This document shows, piece after piece, positions 12,221 through 20,913 of a stretch of 64,000 bases of DNA. How positions within the stretch are numbered: the stretch's first letter is position 1; each line of letters begins with the position of its first letter. The notes under the pieces were generated by a model. The model was not told the DNA's origin, ran no database searches, and worked only from the letters and a program-made list of their open reading frames with translations. The stretch covers positions 186,001 through 250,000 of the forward strand of contig NZ_BMQY01000001.1 in NCBI RefSeq assembly GCF_014648355.1. Direction: 5' to 3'. A program made the translations under genes and the position numbers. The stretch is from Couchioplanes azureus. GTDB lineage: Bacteria; Actinomycetota; Actinomycetes; Mycobacteriales; Micromonosporaceae.

Positions 12221-12865
12221 TCAGGATCCCGCGGGCTGGATGTCCGGCACCACGTCGCGCAGCTCGGCCCAGGGCACCGCGCCGTCGCGCAGCACCCGCG
12301 GGACGTCGCCGGTGACGTCGACGATCGTGCTGGGCGCGGGGTCGTGCGCCACGCCGGCCTCGAGGTAGACGCGGACCGCGTACTCCAGCTGGTCGCGGGC
12401 CTCCTCGGCGGTGACCGGGGCGGCCTGGCCGGCCCGGTTGGCGGTGGTGACGGCCATCGGGCCGACCTCGCGCAGCACCTCCAGCGCCACCGGGTGCAGC
12501 GGCATGCGCACGGCCACCCGCCCGCCGGTCTCGCCGAGGTCCCACTGCAGGCTCGGCGAGTGCTCCACCAGGATCGTCAGGGCGCCGGGCCAGAACGCGT
12601 CGGCGAGCTCGCGGGCCGCCTTGGGCAGCGAGTAGACCAGGCCGTCCAGGGTGTGCCGGGAACCGACGAGCACCGGGGGCGGCACCCGGCGGTCGACGCC
12701 GCGGGCGTTCTGCAGCGCGGTCACCGCGTGCGGGGTGAACGCGTCCGCGCCGACGCCGTAGACCGTGTCGGTCGGCAGGACGGCCAGCTCGCCGCACTTG
12801 ATCGCCTCCACGGCGGCGGCGATGCCGCGATCACGCTCGGCCACGGCGCGGCAGTCGTAGAGCAT
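12221..12865 (-). CDS. Threonylcarbamoyl-AMP synthase, short TsaC-like form
   Basis: 214 aa with only the YrdC-like core: LAVLPTDTVYGVGADAF (about 28-44), AFWPGALTILV and TTANRAGQAAPVTAEEA. It is the expected t6A enzyme in the conserved prmC-sua5 position. Compared with the downstream long form it lacks the C-terminal Sua5 domain, and the usual KxR motif reads NARGVDRR, weakening the Lys/Arg pattern that binds the nucleotide. Start ATG 12865; GTG 12868 is one codon upstream. Whether both paralogues are active is not visible. Confidence 0.87.
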   Translation of the reverse strand: MLYDCRAVAERDRGIAAAVEAIKCGELAVLPTDTVYGVGADAFTPHAVTALQNARGVDRRVPPPVLVGSRHTLDGLVYSLPKAARELADAFWPGALTILVEHSPSLQWDLGETGGRVAVRMPLHPVALEVLREVGPMAVTTANRAGQAAPVTAEEARDQLEYAVRVYLEAGVAHDPAPSTIVDVTGDVPRVLRDGAVPWAELRDVVPDIQPAGS

Positions 12866-12902
12866 CACGAGGTGCAGTCTGCCATGGCGCCCGGAAGGCC
12901 CG

Positions 12903-13778
12903 TCATGCCCGCCGGGCGGTCGCGAACCGGGGCCGGCCCGCCAGGTCCGGATGGCCCGCGACCCCGGTGAACCGGCCGTCCGCGGTGAGCAGGGCCGGCA
13001 CGGCGGCGGCGTGCACGTCGTCGTGCTCGACGCCGACCACCCCGCCGGGCCGCAACAGGGCCGCGGCCAGGGCGACCACCGGCCGGATCACGCTCAGGCC
13101 GTCGGCGCCGCCGAAGACCGCCTCGGCGGGGTCGTGCTCGGCGACCTCCGGGGGCACGGCGGTGCCGTCCGGCACGTACGGCGGGTTGCACAGCACCACG
13201 TCCACCTGCCCGTACAGCTCCCGCAGCAGGCCCGGGGCCGTCACGTCGGCCTCGACCACCTCCACCGCCGGGAAGGCCGCCGCGTTGCGGCGCAGGAAGG
13301 CCAGCGCCGCGGGCGAGCGTTCGACGGCGACCACCCGGGCCGCGCGGGACTCGTCCGCGACGGAGAGCGCAACGGCGCCGCTACCGCTGCACAGGTCGAC
13401 CACGGTGGCACCGGGCGCGGTGTGCTCGATGCCCCACCCGGCCAGCAGTTCCGTCTCGGGGCGCGGCACGAAGACCCCCTCGCCGACCGCGAGCTCGAGA
13501 TGCCGGAAGGCGGCCGTGCCGAGCAGATGCTGCACCGGGATCCGAGCGGCCCGCCGCGCCACCAGTTCCTCGAACCGGTGCAGCTCGGCGGCCCGGATGG
13601 TGTCCACGAGCAACAGCCGGCCGCGGCCGATTCCCAGCACGTGGGCGGCGAGCAGTTCGGCATCGACGCGCGGTGATTCCACCCCGGCCTCGGCCAGCCG
13701 GGCCGCCGCCCCGGTCAGAGCGGCTGCCAACCCCGTCCGGTCTGTGCCTTCGGAGGGGTGTTCATGCGCGAGTGTCAC
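12903..13778 (-). CDS. prmC: Release factor glutamine methyltransferase
   Basis: SAM-dependent methylation of the GGQ glutamine in release factors. 291 aa from GTG 13778. Motif I is VVDLCSGSGAVALS (about 127-140) and the Gln-binding NPPY is at 198-201. The N-terminal helical substrate domain includes PVQHLLGTAAFRHLEL. A longer frame reaches 13877 but would run into the divergent GGDEF gene; no ribosome site precedes either start, so a leaderless transcript is possible. Its partner prfA lies 3 kb upstream, separated by two plus-strand genes. Confidence 0.93.
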   Translation of the reverse strand: MTLAHEHPSEGTDRTGLAAALTGAAARLAEAGVESPRVDAELLAAHVLGIGRGRLLLVDTIRAAELHRFEELVARRAARIPVQHLLGTAAFRHLELAVGEGVFVPRPETELLAGWGIEHTAPGATVVDLCSGSGAVALSVADESRAARVVAVERSPAALAFLRRNAAAFPAVEVVEADVTAPGLLRELYGQVDVVLCNPPYVPDGTAVPPEVAEHDPAEAVFGGADGLSVIRPVVALAAALLRPGGVVGVEHDDVHAAAVPALLTADGRFTGVAGHPDLAGRPRFATARRA

Positions 13779-13870
13779 GGCATAATCATGGAACGTCGTG
13801 GCGCGACGGTGGCCGGCCGGGTCGCCGATCGATGCCCGACACAGGAGAGCGGAATGCCCGTGGCGGTGCC

Positions 13871-15376
13871 ATGACATGGTTGGACCAGCTCCCGGACTGC
13901 GTGGACGACCTGCGACGCGCCGGCGAGCTCCAGCAAGGCGGCCGGTCCGCCGAGGCGCTGACCATCCTGGACAAGGTCCTCGAGGTCACCAGCGACCCGC
14001 TGACCCGCGCGTACGCGCTGGTCCAGCGCTTCGGGGCGCTCATCAACCTGGGTCGGGTCGCGGAGTTCGCCACCGCCATGACCAGTGCGTCCAACGCCGT
14101 CCACGAGAGCTCGGATCCGTACCTGCGCGGCCAGATGCACGCCTTCGCCGCGCTCGGCGCCCACCTGCAGAGCGCTCTGGACCGCGGCGTCACCCATCTC
14201 GTCCAGGCCTCCCGTGCCCTCGCGGCCGTGACGGACGGCGACGCCGAGACGGCGTGGGGCTGGCACGACCTCGCGATGGCGTACTCGTACCTCGGCTTCC
14301 ACGGCCACGCGCTCACCGCGATCGAGCAGGCCCGCCAGGTCGGCGTGGCCGGCGGCATGGCGCCGGAGCTCTTCGCCGCCCCGGGGATCCGGCTGCGCAA
14401 CGCGGTCGCCCTCGACCACCAGGGCGACACCGACGGCTGCCTGCGGGTGCTGCGCGACATCGACGCCGAGCTCACCCGGTACGTCACCACCGGCGCCGAC
14501 GCCCGCCTGCGCCCCAGCAGCCGCCCGGTGTACGGCTACGCCCTGGCCCGCCGCGCCGCGCTCGGCGAGAGCACCGACACCGACGTCGAGAGCCTGTTCC
14601 TCGGCGGGGGCGACAGCGTCCGGTCGCGCGACCTGCGCCACCTCGGCGGGGTATGCCTGGCCATCGCCGCCGGGCGGCCCGCCGAGGCGCTGCGCAGGCT
14701 CGACGCCGTACCGGTCTCGCAGGAGATCCTCGGGCCCGCCGAGCCGGCCCGCCTGCGCAGCATCTGCCACGCCGCCGCCGGTGACCACGAGGCCGCGCAC
14801 CAGGCCGACCGGTACGCCTTCCGCCTCGCCTCCCAGCGCATCGACCGGCTCCGCGACGGCTACCTGGACGGCGTCTCGGCTCGCCTGGACGCCCAGGAGA
14901 CCCACCGCGACGCCGGCCGCTACGGCGACGAGACGCTCACCGACCCGCTGACCGGCCTGCCCAACCGCCGCCAGCTCGAGCGCTACGTCGCGGCGATGCT
15001 GGCCCGCGGGGAGCGCGCGGCGATCGGCGTCTGCGACCTCATCGGCTTCAGCGCGGTCAACGCCCGGCACGGACGCCACTGCGGTGACCTGGTCCTCCAG
15101 CGCATCGCCGGGATCCTCAACCGGGTCATGCGCCGCGGCGACTTCGTGGCCCGCTTCGCCGGCGACGAGTTCGTGGTGGTCCTCCCCGGCGCCGGCGCCG
15201 CCCAGGCGGCGGAGGTCTCGCGCCGGATCAGCGCCGCCGCGGCCGGCGAGAACTGGCAGGTCCTCGTCCCCGGCACGCCGATCAGTCTGGCCGCGGGCTG
15301 GTCGGAGGTCGGCGCGCAGACGCGCGGCCTGAGCGCCGCACTGGCCGACGCCGCGGGGCGCCGCTCCCCCGCCTGA
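13871..15376 (+). CDS. TPR-like protein with C-terminal GGDEF diguanylate cyclase domain
   Basis: 501 aa. Residues 1-330 are a helical repeat region of TPR type, with no membrane segment. Residues about 345-500 form a GGDEF domain opening with DPLTGLPNRRQLERYV. The active-site signature reads AGDEF (430-434), a variant often still active, and an RxxD inhibitory site (RRGD) lies just before it. A cytosolic c-di-GMP synthase with a protein-protein sensor domain is likely. ATG 13871 is used; in-frame ATG 13832 is an alternative, and AGGAGAG at about 13842 suits neither start well. Confidence 0.85.
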   Translation: MTWLDQLPDCVDDLRRAGELQQGGRSAEALTILDKVLEVTSDPLTRAYALVQRFGALINLGRVAEFATAMTSASNAVHESSDPYLRGQMHAFAALGAHLQSALDRGVTHLVQASRALAAVTDGDAETAWGWHDLAMAYSYLGFHGHALTAIEQARQVGVAGGMAPELFAAPGIRLRNAVALDHQGDTDGCLRVLRDIDAELTRYVTTGADARLRPSSRPVYGYALARRAALGESTDTDVESLFLGGGDSVRSRDLRHLGGVCLAIAAGRPAEALRRLDAVPVSQEILGPAEPARLRSICHAAAGDHEAAHQADRYAFRLASQRIDRLRDGYLDGVSARLDAQETHRDAGRYGDETLTDPLTGLPNRRQLERYVAAMLARGERAAIGVCDLIGFSAVNARHGRHCGDLVLQRIAGILNRVMRRGDFVARFAGDEFVVVLPGAGAAQAAEVSRRISAAAAGENWQVLVPGTPISLAAGWSEVGAQTRGLSAALADAAGRRSPA

Positions 15377-15416
15377 CCCCGTACGCCGATCGACGCCGAG
15401 CCGTACGCTGGGCGCC

Positions 15417-16751
15417 ATGAGCGTCATCGATCTCGGTCTCGTCACGGACGAGCGGGACAGCCCGGCCGAGCCGGCCCGGCGACCACTGCGCCCCGGCGAC
15501 CTCAGATGGATGCTGGCGGCGGTCGTCGCCGCGCTCTGCGTGCTCGGCCTGACGGGCTCGGCGCGGCCCGACTCGCACGCGCCGCGCCAGCTCTGGGCCG
15601 TCGCCTTCCAGTCCGAGGGCGACAGCTTCGCCGCGACGTCCGACCTGGTCTATGTGCTGAGCGGCGCGAAACGCAAGCTCACCGCGTACGGCGCGCGCGA
15701 CGGTGCGGTGCGCTGGACCGACAGCACGCTGGGCGACACCGCCTGGATGCCGCCGGTGGAGGCCGGGGTGATGCTCCTGCCGGCGTCGGTGCAGGAGATC
15801 GCCACGGAGGAAGGGCACGGCCTGCAACCGGTCCTCCGGGAGAGCGTGGCCCTCGACGCGGTCACCGGCCGGGAGCTGTGGCGGCACCCCGGAGATGCCA
15901 CCGTGGCCGGCGACGGCCGGGCCCTGCTCGTGGAATGGAACGACGACGCCAGCAGGATCCAGACCCTGCACATGGTCGGGCTGCGCGACGGCAAGCCGCT
16001 CTGGTCCCGGCCGGGCGGCGGCGCGGAGAGCTGGACGGTCGGCACCCCGGCCGGCTTCGCCGCCGACCGGCTGGCCACCGTCGGCGCCCGCGGGCAGATC
16101 AAGGTTCTGGACGCGGCGACCGGGCGGGTGGTGGCCACCGCGGTGGTGCCCTGGGTGAGCCAGAGTGCGCAGGGCGAGTCGTACAGCACCATCTCCGTCG
16201 AGGGCCGCACGCTGTATGTCGCGAGCGTGGACCAGGGCGAGGGGACGCTCGCGGCGTACGACACCGAGACGATGCGGCGCAAGTGGCACATCGGCGAGCG
16301 GGCCCCCGCGGGCGTCTACCGATGCGGCAGCGTGCTCTGCGTCGGCGGGTCGGACGGCTTGGCGGGCGTCGACCCGCAGAGCGGAGCGCTGCGCTGGCGC
16401 GCCACCGGCTCGCCCGGGGGCGTGCCGTTGCGCGGCGGCGCCCTGCTGGTCACCGGCGACGAGAGCGGCTCGCGCCACTTCGTGATCGACACCGCCAGCG
16501 GGCAGCGCGTCGGCGACCTGGGCACCGGAACGCTGGTGTTCAACTATTCCTACCGGCAGGAGGCGCTGTACCTGCTGACGCCCACGTCCCAGCCGCCGGG
16601 CCAGGTGGCCGTCAGGAAGGTCGAGGACACCGGCAGGGCGGTGCTGCGGGGCGTGATGGCACCCCCCTCGGACCACAACTGTCAGAACGCCGGCAAGCTG
16701 ATCGCGTGCGTGACCACCGACGGGCGCCTCACGGTCACGGACGTCGGCTGA
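15417..16751 (+). CDS. Membrane-anchored PQQ-like beta-propeller protein
   Basis: 444 aa. One N-terminal membrane anchor (about 31-48) follows a charged cytoplasmic tail; the rest is extracellular and made of beta-propeller blades of the PQQ/quinoprotein-repeat type (for example [52 protein letters not shown]). It resembles BamB-like scaffolds rather than a PQQ enzyme; no catalytic residues are evident. Cys pairs ([11 protein letters not shown] and [12 protein letters not shown]) probably form disulfides. It overlaps prfA 3' to 3' by 17 bases. It may be co-transcribed with the GGDEF gene 40 bases upstream. Confidence 0.8.
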   Translation: MSVIDLGLVTDERDSPAEPARRPLRPGDLRWMLAAVVAALCVLGLTGSARPDSHAPRQLWAVAFQSEGDSFAATSDLVYVLSGAKRKLTAYGARDGAVRWTDSTLGDTAWMPPVEAGVMLLPASVQEIATEEGHGLQPVLRESVALDAVTGRELWRHPGDATVAGDGRALLVEWNDDASRIQTLHMVGLRDGKPLWSRPGGGAESWTVGTPAGFAADRLATVGARGQIKVLDAATGRVVATAVVPWVSQSAQGESYSTISVEGRTLYVASVDQGEGTLAAYDTETMRRKWHIGERAPAGVYRCGSVLCVGGSDGLAGVDPQSGALRWRATGSPGGVPLRGGALLVTGDESGSRHFVIDTASGQRVGDLGTGTLVFNYSYRQEALYLLTPTSQPPGQVAVRKVEDTGRAVLRGVMAPPSDHNCQNAGKLIACVTTDGRLTVTDVG

Positions 16752-17826
16752 TCTCGGACTCGCCCGCCAGGCGGGCGGCCCGGTCGGCCTCCGCGAGGGC
16801 GTCGAGCACGCCGTCGAGCTCGCCGCCGAGCGCGAGATCCAGGTTGTACGCGGTGTAGCCGATGCGGTGGTCGGTGATCCGGTTCTGCGGGAAGTTGTAC
16901 GTCCGGATGCGCTCCGACCGGTCCACCGTGCGGACCTGCGCCTTGCGCGCGTCGGAGGCGGCGGCGTCGGCCTCCTCCTGGGCGGCGGCCAGCAGCCGGG
17001 CGCGCAGGATCCGCATCGCCTGCTCGCGGTTCTGCAGCTGGCTCTTCTCGTTCTGGCAGCTCACCACGATGCCGGTGGGCAGGTGCGTGATGCGTACGGC
17101 CGAGTCCGTGGTGTTGACGGACTGACCGCCGGGACCGGACGAGCGGAACACGTCGACCCGGATGTCGCCCGCGTCGATCTGCACGTCGACGTCCTCCGCC
17201 TCGGGCAGCACCAGCACGCCCGCGGCCGAGGTGTGGATGCGGCCCTGCGACTCGGTGACCGGCACCCGCTGGACGCGGTGCACGCCGCCCTCCCACTTCA
17301 GCCGGGACCAGACCCCGTGGCCGCCCTCGGGCACGCCCTTGGTCTTGACCGCCACCGAGACGTCCTTGACCCCGCCCAGGTCGGACTCCTGCGCGTCGAT
17401 GACCTCGACGGTCCAGCCGCGGCGCTCGGCGTACCGGGTGTACATGCGCAGCAGGTCGCCCGCGAACAGCGCCGACTCCTGGCCGCCCTCGCCGGCCTTG
17501 ATCTCGACGATCACGTCCTTGGCGTCGTGCGGATCCCGCGGGATCAGCATCTCGCCGAGCTTCTCCTCCAGCGGCGGCAGGGTGGCGGCGACCGCCTCGA
17601 CCTCCGCGGCGAACGACGGGTCCTCGGCGGCCAGCTCCCTGGCCGCGGCCAGGTCGGCGCGGGCGGCCTCGAGCTCGGTGTGGGCGGCGTAGAGCGGCGC
17701 CAGCTCGGCGAAGCGGCGCCCGACCCGGCGCACCAGGGCCTGGTCGGCGTGGATGGAGGGGTCCTCCATCTGCTTCTCGAGCTGCGCGTACTCGTCCAGC
17801 AGCGTGGTCAGCCGGTCGTTGCTCAC
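16735..17826 (-). CDS. prfA: Peptide chain release factor 1
   Basis: Terminates translation at UAA/UAG. 363 aa with the [20 protein letters not shown] hydrolysis motif (about residues 234-253) and the codon-recognition PxT tripeptide as PVT in [18 protein letters not shown]2 would have SPF. The N-terminal coiled helices and the C-terminal [11 protein letters not shown] segment are complete. The target Gln of PrmC is in GGQ. It follows rpmE after a hairpin. Confidence 0.97.
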   Translation of the reverse strand: MSNDRLTTLLDEYAQLEKQMEDPSIHADQALVRRVGRRFAELAPLYAAHTELEAARADLAAARELAAEDPSFAAEVEAVAATLPPLEEKLGEMLIPRDPHDAKDVIVEIKAGEGGQESALFAGDLLRMYTRYAERRGWTVEVIDAQESDLGGVKDVSVAVKTKGVPEGGHGVWSRLKWEGGVHRVQRVPVTESQGRIHTSAAGVLVLPEAEDVDVQIDAGDIRVDVFRSSGPGGQSVNTTDSAVRITHLPTGIVVSCQNEKSQLQNREQAMRILRARLLAAAQEEADAAASDARKAQVRTVDRSERIRTYNFPQNRITDHRIGYTAYNLDLALGGELDGVLDALAEADRAARLAGESEISRRP

Positions 17827-17845
17827 GGTTCCCCCTACATACCAA

Positions 17846-17883
17846 CGGCGCCCGGCCCCGCTGTGGTGCGGAACCGGGCGCCG
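17846..17883 (-). terminator. Hairpin between rpmE and prfA
   Basis: Perfect 10-bp arms CGGCGCCCGG (17846-17855) and CCGGGCGCCG (17874-17883), with an inner CCGC/GCGG stem in the 18-base loop, 10 bases past the rpmE stop. It probably ends or attenuates the rpmE transcript before prfA. No T-tract is visible. Confidence 0.65.
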
Positions 17884-17892
17884 TAGAGGCGG

Positions 17893-18117
17893 TTACTTCT
17901 TCTTGCCGGCGTTGACCTTGGCGTACTTCGCCTGGAACTTGGCGACCCGGCCCGCGGTGTCCAGCACGCGCTGCTTACCCGTGTAGAAGGGGTGGCAGGC
18001 GCTGCAGGTCTCGACGCGGATCTCGCCGCCCTTGGCGGTGCTGCGGGTCGTGAAGGTGCTGCCGCAGGAGCAGACGACCTCGGTGGTCGTGTACTCCGGG
18101 TGGATACCGCTCTTCAT
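17893..18117 (-). CDS. rpmE: Ribosomal protein L31, zinc-binding type
   Basis: 74 aa. Cys16, Cys18, Cys38 and Cys41 (CSC ... CSAC) make the zinc site of the C+ form of L31. Length and the opening MKSGIHPEY fit the family. The C-terminal KKK tail is typical. It is divergent from the RNA-repair operon; the 191 bases between them (18118-18308) should hold both promoters, and no Zur-type palindrome was recognised there. Confidence 0.97.
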   Translation of the reverse strand: MKSGIHPEYTTTEVVCSCGSTFTTRSTAKGGEIRVETCSACHPFYTGKQRVLDTAGRVAKFQAKYAKVNAGKKK

Positions 18118-18308
18118 GTCGTCTCGGTCTCTCTCGATAAGCGGTCGCCGGGTCGCCGAGTGCTCAGGGCGTGAACCGGAACCTTTTGCTGGCCGATGGA
18201 CCAGTCTGCCATGTCACACCCCCCAACCGAAAATCAGGAGGTGTTTCCTGGTCCGCGATGGATAACGTGAGCGGCCCTCGCGGCATTCCCTCGGAAAGGA
18301 AACGTGCC

Positions 18309-19388
18309 ATGACGCTGCTCGCCGACGTCCTCGACCCGGTCGAACTGACCACCGCGGTCGAAAACGGGCACGTACGGAAGCAGCGCCACCCCTCGCGCCC
18401 GTATGTGATCTACAACTACACCGAGTCCTGCCAGTACGCCGCCGCCTGGACCCCGGTGACCCTCGCCTGCCGCGGTCTCGTGGTGGATCCGACGACCGGC
18501 ACGGTGCTCGCGCGCCCCCTGCCCAAGTTCTTCAACCACACCGAGGGGCACGCGCCGTCGCTGCGCCCGGACGCCCCGGTGGCGGTGACGGACAAGGCGG
18601 ACGGGTCGCTCGGCATCATCTACCCCGACGGGGACCGGCTCGCCGTCGCGACGCGCGGCTCGTTCGCCTCGGCTCAGGCCGTGCACGCCACGGAGATCCT
18701 GCGGACCCGGTACGCGGACTTCACGCCGCCGCCCGGGCGCACGGTCCTGGTGGAGATCATCTACCCGGAGAACCGGATCGTCGTCGACTACGGCGCCCTG
18801 GACGACCTGGTGCTGCTCGGCGCGGTCGACATCGCCACCGGGCGCACGTGCGGCCCGGCCGGCGTGCCGGGATGGCCGGGCCCGCGGGTGGACTCCTTCG
18901 CGTACGCGACGCTGGCCGAGGCGCTCGCCGCCGAGCCGCGCGACGGGCGGGAGGGTCTGGTGGTGCACCTGCTCGACACCGACGAGCGCGTGAAGATCAA
19001 GTACGCCGAGTACGTCCGGCTGCACCGCCTCGTCACGGGGCTCTCCGCCCGTACGGTATGGGAGGTGCTGGCCTCCGGCGGAGACCTGGACGCGCTGACG
19101 GCACCCCTGCCCGACGAGTTCCACGCGTGGGTCCGCGGGGTCGCCGGGGAGCTCGTGGCGGTCGTCGAGGAGATGGCCGCCCAGGTGGAGAAGGAGTTCG
19201 CGGCGATCGTGGGCGACCTGCCCGACGGCTGGGGCCGTCGGGAGTTCGCGGCCCGGGCGGTGCGCAGCGAGCACCGGGGCGCGCTGTTCCTGCGGCTGGA
19301 CGGCAGGGACTACCGTCCCGGCCTGTGGCAGCTCGCCAGGCCGGCCGGCGACGTGACCCCCGGGGGAAGTCAGGTGAGTGAGGAATGA
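18309..19388 (+). CDS. T4 Rnl1-like RNA ligase
   Basis: 359 aa ATP-dependent RNA ligase of the T4 RNA ligase 1 type, which joins 5'-phosphate and 3'-OH RNA ends, typically cleaved tRNA anticodon loops. The adenylated Lys is K96 in motif I (KADGS). CRGLVVD precedes it (54-60), motif III is VEIIYPENRIVVDY, motif IV EGLVVHL and motif V VKIKYAEYVRLH. An all-helical C-terminal region (about 250-359) would be the specificity domain. The ATG at 18309 follows GGAAAGGAAACG. The ATGA overlap with the next gene shows it is the first gene of a three-gene RNA-repair operon. Confidence 0.88.
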   Translation: MTLLADVLDPVELTTAVENGHVRKQRHPSRPYVIYNYTESCQYAAAWTPVTLACRGLVVDPTTGTVLARPLPKFFNHTEGHAPSLRPDAPVAVTDKADGSLGIIYPDGDRLAVATRGSFASAQAVHATEILRTRYADFTPPPGRTVLVEIIYPENRIVVDYGALDDLVLLGAVDIATGRTCGPAGVPGWPGPRVDSFAYATLAEALAAEPRDGREGLVVHLLDTDERVKIKYAEYVRLHRLVTGLSARTVWEVLASGGDLDALTAPLPDEFHAWVRGVAGELVAVVEEMAAQVEKEFAAIVGDLPDGWGRREFAARAVRSEHRGALFLRLDGRDYRPGLWQLARPAGDVTPGGSQVSEE

Positions 19389-20281
19389 CGAGACTGCTGA
19401 TCACCCGCGGGCTGCCCGCCTCGGGCAAGACCACCTTCGCACGCAAGCTGCAACCGCAGGTCGTCCGGGTCAACCGCGACGACCTGCGGCGGATGCTGCA
19501 CGGCGAACGGCTCTTCACCCAGCGCGCCGAGGCGCAGGTCACCCAGGCCCAGCGGGCGGCCGTCGAGGCGCTGCTGCGGGCGCACGGCGACGTGATCGTC
19601 GACGACACCAACCTGCGGGCCAAGACGGTCCGCGAGTGGGCGGAGCTCGCGGCACGCTTCCACGCGACGTTCGAGGTGCACGACTTCACCGACGTACCCG
19701 TCGAGGAATGCGTGCGCCGCGACGCCGAGCGGGCGGAGGAGGACCGGGTCGGCGAGGCGGCGATCCGCCGCATGCACGAGCGCTACCTGGCGGGCAGGAA
19801 CCTGCCGCTGCCGGTGCCGTACGTCGATCCGGGCGGCCCCGGGGTCGTCTACCGGCCGGATCCCGAGCTGCCCCCGGTCGTGCTCGTCGACATCGACGGC
19901 ACGGTCGCGCTGATGAACGGGCGCAGTCCGTTCGACTGGGCGCGGGTCGGCTCCGACCTGCCGAACCCGGCCGTCATCACGGCGGTCCGGGCGATGCACG
20001 CGGCCGGCCACGCCATCGTCTTCTGCTCCGGGCGCGACGCGGTCTGCCGGGCGGAGACCGAGGCCTGGTTGGACCTTTACGTCGGCGTGCCGTACGAAGG
20101 ACTTTTCATGCGGCCCGAGGGCGACTCGCGTAAGGACGCGATCGTCAAGCGGGAGATCTTCGACCGGGAGATCCGCGACCGCTGGCGCGTGGTCGGCGTC
20201 TTCGACGACCGGCAGCAGGTCGTGCGCATGTGGCGTGCGCTGGGGCTGACCGTGTTCCAGGTGGCGGAGGGGGACTTCTGA
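19385..20281 (+). CDS. T4-type polynucleotide 5'-kinase/3'-phosphatase
   Basis: 298 aa, nearly the 301-aa length and domain order of T4 Pnkp. The N-terminal kinase has P-loop GLPASGKTT (9-17), NRDDLRR (30-36) and a lid with RRDAER (111-116). The C-terminal HAD phosphatase has DIDGT (169-173), CSGR (214-217) and FDDR (273-276), the DxDxT acylphosphatase set. It would remove 2',3'-cyclic or 3'-phosphate and phosphorylate 5'-OH, the step before ligation. It overlaps the Rnl1-like gene by 4 bases and the Rnl2-like gene by 1 base, so all three proteins are made together. Confidence 0.9.
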   Translation: MTRLLITRGLPASGKTTFARKLQPQVVRVNRDDLRRMLHGERLFTQRAEAQVTQAQRAAVEALLRAHGDVIVDDTNLRAKTVREWAELAARFHATFEVHDFTDVPVEECVRRDAERAEEDRVGEAAIRRMHERYLAGRNLPLPVPYVDPGGPGVVYRPDPELPPVVLVDIDGTVALMNGRSPFDWARVGSDLPNPAVITAVRAMHAAGHAIVFCSGRDAVCRAETEAWLDLYVGVPYEGLFMRPEGDSRKDAIVKREIFDREIRDRWRVVGVFDDRQQVVRMWRALGLTVFQVAEGDF

Positions 20282-20913
20282 TGAGCGGGCAGGCGGGAAA
20301 GTATCCGCGGACCTTCCACCTGCCCGACTCACCCGGCGCCACGGACGACGACAAGGTGCAGCACGATCTGTCCTGGTTGGACGGCGAGCTGGTGGTGACG
20401 GAGAAGCTCGACGGCGGCAACCTCACCTTCACCCGCGACGCCATGTACGCCCGCTCCCTCGACTCCGGCACCCAGCCCTGGGACCGGCCGGCGAAGGCGC
20501 TGTGGGCGATGACGGCCTATCGGATCCCGGACGACTGGCGGGTCTGCGGCGAGTCGATGTGGGCGCGGCGCAGCATCGCCTACCGGGACCTTCCCGGCGT
20601 CTTCATCGTCTTCGGCATCTGGGACGAGACCGGCACGCTGCTCGGCTGGGACGACACGGTCGACTGGGCGCAGCGCCTCGAGCTGCCGGTGGTGCCCGTC
20701 CTCTACCGCGGGGGCAGCCTCAGCGAGGCGCGCGCGGCGTGGGCGCGGCGGCACACACCGGAGACCTCCGAGGGGTTCGTGGTGCGCAGCGCCGGCCGCA
20801 TCCCGGCCGACGAGTTCTCCGTCAAGCTGCTCAAGTGGGTACGCGCGGGGCACGTCCGCACGGATGCGTCGTGGCGGCATCGCGACGACTTCGCCGTGAA
20901 CGAGTTCGCCTAG
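20281..20913 (+). CDS. Minimal Rnl2-like RNA ligase
   Basis: 210 aa. Nucleotidyltransferase core only: motif I KLDGGN with Lys42, motif III-like CGESMWARRSIAY (about 98-110), motif IV EGFVVRS and motif V SVKLLKWVR. This is the RNA ligase / T4 Rnl2 superfamily, but the C-terminal domain of T4 Rnl2 (334 aa) is missing, so it may need a partner or act on nicked duplex RNA. Third gene of the repair operon (TGATG overlap with the kinase). Its stop overlaps the end of the convergent NOS gene by 4 bases. Confidence 0.84.
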   Translation: MSGQAGKYPRTFHLPDSPGATDDDKVQHDLSWLDGELVVTEKLDGGNLTFTRDAMYARSLDSGTQPWDRPAKALWAMTAYRIPDDWRVCGESMWARRSIAYRDLPGVFIVFGIWDETGTLLGWDDTVDWAQRLELPVVPVLYRGGSLSEARAAWARRHTPETSEGFVVRSAGRIPADEFSVKLLKWVRAGHVRTDASWRHRDDFAVNEFA

